Below, one piece after another: positions 59,318 to 64,000 of a stretch of DNA of 64,000 nucleotides (within the stretch, counting starts at the first letter, position 1; each line of letters opens with the position of its first letter). The stretch is from the NCBI GenBank assembly GCA_000648925.1, contig JFHF01000024.1, positions 47,401 to 111,400 on the forward strand. The letters run 5' to 3'. A program made the translations under genes and the position numbers. The stretch comes from Caballeronia jiangsuensis. Its GTDB lineage: Bacteria; Pseudomonadota; Gammaproteobacteria; Burkholderiales; Burkholderiaceae. The notes under the pieces are model-generated. The model saw only the letters and a list, made by a program, of their open reading frames with translations. It was not told the origin of the DNA and searched no databases.

Positions 59318-61564
59318 ATGCCCCGAAATCTATTGAACATCGTTGTCTTCTCGATTGGCCTCGCCGCGGTGCTGGGCATCGGCATCGCGTATATCGCGTC
59401 GAATGCGATCGCGTTCGCCGTCACGCTCGTGATCGCCGGATGCTATCTCGCGGGCGCGGCGGAATTGCGCCGCTATCAACAGATCACCGGCTCGCTCGAA
59501 CAGGCCGTCGCACAACTGGCGAGCGCGCCGCGCAGCTTCGCCGTGTGGCTCGACAGCCTGCATCCGAGTCTGCGCAATGCGGTGCGTCTGCGCGTCGAGG
59601 GTGAGCGCGCGGCGTTGCCCGGTCCCGTGCTCGCGCCGTATCTCGTCGGCCTGCTCGTGTTGCTCGGCATGCTCGGCACGCTGCTCGGCATGGTCGCGAC
59701 ATTGCGCGGCACCGGCACCGCGTTGCAGAGCGCATCGGATCTCACGGCGATCCGTGCGTCGCTTTCCGCGCCGGTGACGGGCCTCGGCTTTGCGTTCGGC
59801 ACGTCGATCGCGGGTGTCGCAACGTCCGCGATGCTCGGCCTGTTGTCCGCGCTATGCCGCCGCGACCGCCTGCATGTCACGCAGCAACTCGACGTGAAGA
59901 TCGCGACGACGCTGCGCGCTTTCACGCAGGCGCATCAACGCGAAGAGACGTTCAAGCTGCTGCAGCTTCAGACCGAACTGATGCCGAAGCTCGTCGATCG
60001 TCTTCAGTCGATGACCATCGCAATCGAGCAGCAAAGCATCGCGGCGAGCGAACGCCAGATCGCCGGTCAGGATGCGTTTCATGCGAAAGCGGAGACATCG
60101 TATAGGCGGCTCGCGACATCGGTGGAACTGTCGCTGAAACAGAGCGTCGCCGACAGCGCGCGTGCCGCGAGCGCCGCATTGCAGCCCGTCATGCAGGCGA
60201 CGATGGACGGCATCGCGCGCGAAGTCACCGCCTTGCACGGCAGCGTGGAGCACGCGGTCGCGCGTCAACTGGAAGGCTTGTCGAGCGGCTTCGAGGCATC
60301 GTCGGCGAAGGTCGCGGAGATCTGGAGCGAGTCGCTCTCGAAGCACGCGCAATCGAGCGCGGCGCTCGTGGGCGAGATGGGCGCATCGCTCGATCGCTTC
60401 ACGCAAGCGTTCGATCAGCGCGCGACGCATCTCGTCGAAGGCGTGTCCGCGCAAATGGACCGCGTGTCGGGCGGACTGGAATCGTCGGTTGCGAAGCACG
60501 AGCAATCCAGCGATGCGCTCGTCGCACGCATGGACGCATCGATGGCGCAATTCGCGCAGACCTTCGAAGCGCGTTCTACCGGTCTGATCGACGATGTATC
60601 CGCGCGCCTCGAAACGGCAACGGGCAACATGTCGCAAACATGGCGCGATGCGCTCGAACAGCACACGCGCGCCGGCGAGCAAAGCGCCGCGCAGAACCAG
60701 AGCGCACTGACGGCCGCGGCCGCCAGCTTCGAGCGACATGCGGCATCGCTCGTGCAATCGGTCGATCGATCGCATGCCGATCTGCGCGTAGAACTCGCAC
60801 AACATGTGGACGAGCGTCTTGCGACATGGAGCGGTGCGCTCGACACGATCGCTAGCTCGTTGCGCGAGCAATGGCAGCAGACGAGCGCGGTGGCGGCGGA
60901 TCGTCAGAAGGACATTTGCGATGCGCTCGCGCAGACCGCACGCGACATGTCCGCGCAATCGCAGGCGCACGCGAGCGCGACCATCGCGGAGATCGAGCGT
61001 CTCGTTCAGGCGGCGTCGGAAGCGCCTAAGGCGGCCGCTGAAGTCGTCGCCGAAATGCGTCAGAAGCTCTCCGATTCGATGGTCCGCGACACCGCGATGC
61101 TCGACGAGCGCAGCCGTCTGCTCGCGACGGTCGAAACGCTGCTCGATGCCGTGAATCACGCATCGAACGAGCAACGCACCGCGATCGACGCACTGGTCGA
61201 TACTTCGGCGACGCTGCTGCAACGCGTCGGCGCGCAGTTCACCGGCACGGTAGAAACCGAAGCCGGCAAGCTCGGCGCGATGGCCGCGCAAGTGACGGCG
61301 AGCGCCGTCGAAATGGCGAGCCTGTCCGACGCGTTCGGGGCGGCCGTGCAGTCGTTCGGCGCATCGAACGACAAGCTCGTCGCGCATCTCGAACGGATCG
61401 AAACCGCGCTCGACAAATCGCTCGCGCGCAGCGACGAGCAACTCGCGTATTACGTCGCTCAGGCGAAGGAAGTCATCGATCTCAGCATGATGTCGCAGAA
61501 GCAGATCGTCGAGGACTTGCAGCATATCGCGGGTCAACGCGTGGCCGGAGCGCGCGCGGCATGA
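59318..61564 (+). CDS. DUF802 protein: MotA/TolQ/ExbB-like channel with long coiled-coil tail
   Basis: This 748-residue protein has four membrane helices (about 5-25, 29-49, 105-126 and 152-179). Helices 3 and 4 carry the MotA/TolQ/ExbB-type pattern: GLLVLLGMLGTLLGM, then a short loop and PVTGLGFAFGTSIAG. The remaining 560 residues form a cytoplasmic, Ala/Ser/Gln-rich coiled coil. It contains three imperfect repeats of 51-55 residues starting near 342, 393 and 448 (KHAQSS, KHEQSS, QHTRAG). The stop overlaps the OmpA-domain gene. The layout recalls ZorA of Zorya systems, but no Zorya effector genes are present. It is probably an ion-driven stator. Confidence 0.85.
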   Translation: MPRNLLNIVVFSIGLAAVLGIGIAYIASNAIAFAVTLVIAGCYLAGAAELRRYQQITGSLEQAVAQLASAPRSFAVWLDSLHPSLRNAVRLRVEGERAALPGPVLAPYLVGLLVLLGMLGTLLGMVATLRGTGTALQSASDLTAIRASLSAPVTGLGFAFGTSIAGVATSAMLGLLSALCRRDRLHVTQQLDVKIATTLRAFTQAHQREETFKLLQLQTELMPKLVDRLQSMTIAIEQQSIAASERQIAGQDAFHAKAETSYRRLATSVELSLKQSVADSARAASAALQPVMQATMDGIAREVTALHGSVEHAVARQLEGLSSGFEASSAKVAEIWSESLSKHAQSSAALVGEMGASLDRFTQAFDQRATHLVEGVSAQMDRVSGGLESSVAKHEQSSDALVARMDASMAQFAQTFEARSTGLIDDVSARLETATGNMSQTWRDALEQHTRAGEQSAAQNQSALTAAAASFERHAASLVQSVDRSHADLRVELAQHVDERLATWSGALDTIASSLREQWQQTSAVAADRQKDICDALAQTARDMSAQSQAHASATIAEIERLVQAASEAPKAAAEVVAEMRQKLSDSMVRDTAMLDERSRLLATVETLLDAVNHASNEQRTAIDALVDTSATLLQRVGAQFTGTVETEAGKLGAMAAQVTASAVEMASLSDAFGAAVQSFGASNDKLVAHLERIETALDKSLARSDEQLAYYVAQAKEVIDLSMMSQKQIVEDLQHIAGQRVAGARAA
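60341..60820 (+). repeat. Imperfect 51-55-codon repeats in the coiled-coil tail of the DUF802 gene
   Basis: Three degenerate tandem units begin at about 60341, 60494 and 60659, with 153- and 165-base spacing. Each encodes a KH-x-QSS-x-ALV or similar heading, then S-(L/M)-x-x-F-x-Q-x-F and a SA-x-(M/L) ending. The repeat lengthens the tail in whole helical segments. Confidence 0.6.
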
Positions 61565-62208
61565 ACGAGGAAATCGACGGCGGCGCGGAACACGCCGCGC
61601 CGATCTGGGCAGCGTTCGCCGACTTGATGTCGGTGCTGCTGGGCGCGTTCGTGCTGATACTCGTCGGCGTGATCGGCGTGCAGTTGCAGCTAGAGAACAA
61701 GCTCGACGAAGAAGTGAAGCATCGTCAGGAAGAAACGCAGCGCCGCAAGACGCTCGAACAGGCGCTCGCGGGGCCGCTCGCGTCGGGACGCGTGACGCTC
61801 GTGAACGGGCGCATCGGCATCAGCGGCAGCGTGCTTTTCGCGCTCAATTCCGATCAGTTGCAACCGCAAGGCCGCGATGTGCTGAAGAGCCTCGCCGGGC
61901 CGCTTGCCTCCTACCTGCACGCGCATGAGGAGGTTCTCATGGTGAGCGGTTTCGCCGACGATCAGCAGGTGCACGAAGGCAACCGGCGCTTCGCGGACAA
62001 CTGGGAGCTCTCCGCGAAACGCGCGCTGACTGTCACGCGCGCGTTGATCGATGCGGGCGTGCCGTCGTCGTCGGTGTTCGCGGCCGCGTTCGGTTCCGAG
62101 CAGCCCGTGAGTTCCAACGCCGATGAAATCGGCCGCGCGAAGAATCGTCGCGTGGAGATTTCCGCTGTGCCGCGATCATCGGATGGCGCGGTGAAGGCGC
62201 ATGAATAA
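61561..62208 (+). CDS. MotB/ZorB-like OmpA-domain protein
   Basis: This 215-residue protein has a short cytoplasmic N-terminus and a single membrane helix (about 17-40, FADLMSVLLGAFVLILVGV). Asp21 within it matches the ion-carrying Asp of MotB/ZorB/TolR. After a charged linker comes an OmpA peptidoglycan-binding domain (about 85-205) with GFADDQQ, NWELSAKRALTVTRALI and KNRRVEIS. The gene overlaps the DUF802 stop (ATGA) and the DUF2894 start by 8 bases. With the DUF802 protein it makes a complete 4TM/1TM stator pair anchored to the wall. Confidence 0.88.
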   Translation: MNEEIDGGAEHAAPIWAAFADLMSVLLGAFVLILVGVIGVQLQLENKLDEEVKHRQEETQRRKTLEQALAGPLASGRVTLVNGRIGISGSVLFALNSDQLQPQGRDVLKSLAGPLASYLHAHEEVLMVSGFADDQQVHEGNRRFADNWELSAKRALTVTRALIDAGVPSSSVFAAAFGSEQPVSSNADEIGRAKNRRVEISAVPRSSDGAVKAHE

Positions 62209-62782
62209 CGCGGCGCCCGCACGCGCGACGCTCGACGCATGGCGCGCGAATGGCGACGATCGTGCGAACCCCGTGCGCTTTCATCTCATCGATGCGCTCG
62301 ACAAACGCGCGGCTGCTTACGACGGGGAAGCGCGTCGCATGCTCGATGCGCGCGTCGCGGAGTTGCTCGATCTTTATCGAAGCGATATCGAACGTGCCGT
62401 GTCGCAGCGCGCCGCAATTCAGAATGACGATGAACGCGGGCCGCTTGCCACGCTCGTCGACGACATCGCGCAGTCGTCATCGGCTCACACGACATCGCAT
62501 GCCGAGTTGCTCGAATACTTCCGCGCGGTGTGGTCGAAAGTCAGCGCGGAAAAGCAGTTGCGCGATTCGCTCGCGCAAGTGCCGAGGAATGCGGGACCGC
62601 TCAATTCGAGCAGTCTCGTGCATCGTGCGTTGTCGCTCATGCGCGAAGTATCGCCGGGCTATTTCCAGCAATTCCTCGCTTACGCCGATGCACTCTCGTG
62701 GATGGAAGCGATGAACGGCCCGGGCGTGGTCGTCGCGAAAGATGCGGCGGGCGCGAAGAAAAGCGGGCGCAAGAAGAAGTGA
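62201..62782 (+). CDS. DUF2894 protein, last gene of the MotA/OmpA-like operon
   Basis: This 193-residue soluble helical protein has FHLIDALDKRAAAYDGEARRM-type blocks near the N-terminus, PLNSSSLVHRALSLMREVSP and YFQQFLAYADALSWMEAM. It ends in a Lys-rich tail (KKSGRKKK). It matches DUF2894, function unknown, found in this operon context. Start overlaps the OmpA-domain gene by 8 bases. Together with DUF3348 it may be a cytoplasmic partner of the motor tail. Confidence 0.82.
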   Translation: MNNAAPARATLDAWRANGDDRANPVRFHLIDALDKRAAAYDGEARRMLDARVAELLDLYRSDIERAVSQRAAIQNDDERGPLATLVDDIAQSSSAHTTSHAELLEYFRAVWSKVSAEKQLRDSLAQVPRNAGPLNSSSLVHRALSLMREVSPGYFQQFLAYADALSWMEAMNGPGVVVAKDAAGAKKSGRKKK

Positions 62783-62788
62783 CAGAGG

Positions 62789-62815
62789 GCCGCGCGATTC
62801 ATCGAATCGCGCGGC
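62789..62815. terminator. Hairpin between convergent DUF2894 and transketolase genes
   Basis: GCCGCGCGATTC (62789-62800) pairs perfectly with GAATCGCGCGGC (62804-62815) across a 3-base loop. It lies 7 bases after one stop and 10 before the other, so it can serve both strands. No long T-run is present on either side. Confidence 0.55.
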
Positions 62816-62824
62816 GCGGACTCA

Positions 62825-63808
62825 TTACGCGAGCCAGCCTTTGATAGTGCTCGACATCACACTGGTCGAGATGCCATAGCGATCGTGTAGAGTCGGCAGC
62901 GCGCCTGCATCGAGAAACGCATCGGGCAGCGCGATCTGACGATACGTCGGCGTGACGCCAGCGGTAAGCAGGGCAGTCGCCACGGCTTCGCCCAGTCCGC
63001 CGATCGTCGTGTGGTTTTCCGCCACCACCACGAGACGGCCCGAACGCTTCGCCTCGCGGATGATCGTCTCCGTATCGAGCGGCTTGATCGTCGGCACGTG
63101 AAGCACGGCCACATCGACGCTATCGGCCTGCAATGCCTTGGCGGTTTCGAGCGCGCGCATCGTCATGATGCCGGACGAGATGACGAGCACATCGCGGCCA
63201 TCGCGAATAAGCTTCGCCTTTCCTAGTTCGAACTGGTAATCGTATTCGTCGAGCACGGCGGGCACGTTGCCGCGCAGAAGTCGCGCATACACCGGGCCTT
63301 TATGTGCGGCGATAGCGGGCACCATCTGCTCGATATCGAGCGCATCGCACGGATCGATCACGGTCATGTTCGGCATCGCGCGCATCAGCGCGAGGTCTTC
63401 GGCGGCCTGATGGCTCGGACCGTAGCCTGTCGTCAAACCCGGCAGCGCCGCGACGATCTTCACATCGAGATTGTCTTCCGCGATCGTCTGATGGATGAAG
63501 TCATAAGCACGGCGCGTCGCGAACACCGCATACGTCGTGACGAACGGCTGCGCGCCTTCATGCGCGAAGCCCGACGCCGCGCCCATCAGCAATTGTTCGG
63601 CCATGCCCATCTGGTAATAGCGCTCGGGAAATTCCTTCGCGAGGATATGCAGATCGGTGTATTTGCCGAGATCGGCCGTCATGCCGATGACGTTCGATTT
63701 CGAACGCGCCAGTTCGACAAGCGCGTGACCGAACGGCGCGGAACGCGTGAGCTGTCCTTCGCTTGCAATCGACGCGATCATCGCGGAAGTTTTCAGACGG
63801 GTGCTCAT
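62825..63808 (-). CDS. Transketolase C-terminal subunit (split transketolase)
   Basis: This 327-residue protein covers the pyrimidine-binding and C-terminal domains of transketolase-like enzymes. TADLGKYTDLHILAKEFPER and QMGMAEQLLMGAASGFAHEG include the TPP-activating Glu. GLTTGYGPSHQAAEDLALMRA and VAENHTTIGGLGEAV follow. It must pair with the N-terminal subunit at 63805 to bind TPP. The ATG overlaps that gene's stop by ATGA. Natural substrates of such split enzymes vary (pentose or tetrose phosphates, DXP-like), and the context does not settle this. Confidence 0.9.
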   Translation of the reverse strand: MSTRLKTSAMIASIASEGQLTRSAPFGHALVELARSKSNVIGMTADLGKYTDLHILAKEFPERYYQMGMAEQLLMGAASGFAHEGAQPFVTTYAVFATRRAYDFIHQTIAEDNLDVKIVAALPGLTTGYGPSHQAAEDLALMRAMPNMTVIDPCDALDIEQMVPAIAAHKGPVYARLLRGNVPAVLDEYDYQFELGKAKLIRDGRDVLVISSGIMTMRALETAKALQADSVDVAVLHVPTIKPLDTETIIREAKRSGRLVVVAENHTTIGGLGEAVATALLTAGVTPTYRQIALPDAFLDAGALPTLHDRYGISTSVMSSTIKGWLA

Positions 63809-64000
63809 GCTTGTCTCCCTGCTTCGAGTGCTTGAAGCGCCAGTTGCCATTCGTGGGCATCGACGCGGATGAAATGGTTTTTCTCGCGCTCTTCGAGGAA
63901 CGGCACGCCGCAGCCCATCTTCGTATCGCACACGATGATGCGCGGCTTCGCGTCCTTCAGATTGCGTGCGTTGTCGAAGGCCTGCTTCACGGCGTCGATA
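63805..64000 (-). CDS. Transketolase N-terminal subunit, C-terminal end only (runs off window)
   Basis: About 65 codons of the 3' end are visible, including IIVCDTKMGCGVPFLEE and FIRVDAHEWQLALQAL. The KMGCGVPFLEE block corresponds to the end of the TPP-binding domain (usually TVKGKGVSFME in split transketolases). The rest, with the pyrophosphate-binding motif, lies beyond 64000. It is directly upstream of, and overlaps, the C-terminal subunit gene. Confidence 0.85.
   Translation of the reverse strand, partial: IDAVKQAFDNARNLKDAKPRIIVCDTKMGCGVPFLEEREKNHFIRVDAHEWQLALQALEAGRQA

Noticed and set aside
58612..62782. Calling the MotA/OmpA-like operon a Zorya defence system
   Set aside because: ZorC, ZorD or ZorE-type genes are absent, and the flanking genes are DUF3348 and DUF2894. 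The likeness is limited to the stator pair, so it is reported as a motor of unknown job.
1..64000. CRISPR arrays, tRNA/rRNA genes, insertion sequences, integrases or att sites
   Set aside because: None recognised by eye: no regularly spaced repeats, no transposase or integrase motifs, and no tRNA-like cloverleaf noticed. A tRNA or covariance-model scan would settle RNA genes.

Overview
The window is high-GC bacterial chromosome, densely coded on both strands. It looks like a Burkholderiaceae chromosome (Paraburkholderia/Caballeronia type). That reading rests on the many LysR and FCD-type GntR regulators, the DUF3348/DUF802/OmpA/DUF2894 operon, the AaeB-type efflux operon, and the codon bias. 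No IS element, prophage, CRISPR array, rRNA or tRNA was recognised. Both edges cut a gene: an outer-membrane efflux lipoprotein on the left and a split transketolase on the right.

Layout. 1-5058 (-) is a MarR-controlled efflux operon: MarR, FUSC permease, DUF1656, HlyD adaptor, outer-membrane factor. 5202-10363 holds a DUF1275 membrane protein, a divergent ampR/ampC pair with a LysR-type box between them, a Tat-type ferritin-like protein and a LysR regulator. 10457-13913 pairs a single-chain aconitase-family enzyme (swivel domain first) with an MFS carrier. 13943-18489 is a LysR regulator divergent from a fused indolepyruvate:ferredoxin oxidoreductase. 18550-21947 holds an aldose dehydrogenase convergent with a GH2 beta-mannosidase-like enzyme.

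22019-25593 (-) is a tightly overlapped four-gene operon: acyl carrier protein, acyl-CoA dehydrogenase, amino acid:[carrier protein] ligase and DUF1839. It appears to load an amino acid onto a carrier protein and oxidise it there, and it ends at a perfect 16-bp terminator stem. 26006-29984 has a YdcF protein, a MESH1-like alarmone hydrolase and a UvrA2 lacking the UvrB-binding insertion. 30137-35547 has small proteins, a FadR-type regulator, a hydrolase, and a carbonic anhydrase next to a SulP carrier (probable bicarbonate supply). 35552-37542 (-) is an ECF sigma factor flanked by two related membrane anti-sigma-like proteins. 37650-43776 holds an O-methyltransferase, a LysR protein with two tandem helix-turn-helix domains, a universal stress protein, GntR/LysR regulators and a glutaredoxin-DinB fusion.

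43969-50276 (+) is one catabolic operon: a TauA/SsuA-type ABC importer, a LeuC/LeuD-type hydro-lyase and a PEP mutase/isocitrate lyase-family lyase. Its logic is import, then hydration, then C-C cleavage of an unsaturated dicarboxylate, as in the dimethylmaleate route. 50416-54655 is a MacAB-like ABC exporter with two permeases. 54765-58513 has a tautomerase, a GFA protein, a phospholipase C/acid phosphatase-family lipoprotein and a penicillin-V-acylase-like Ntn hydrolase. 58612-62782 is an operon for a MotA/TolQ-like protein with a long coiled-coil tail, its MotB/OmpA partner and two helper proteins. It is a candidate ion-driven motor of unknown job and the most interesting locus here. 62825-64000 (-) is a split transketolase.
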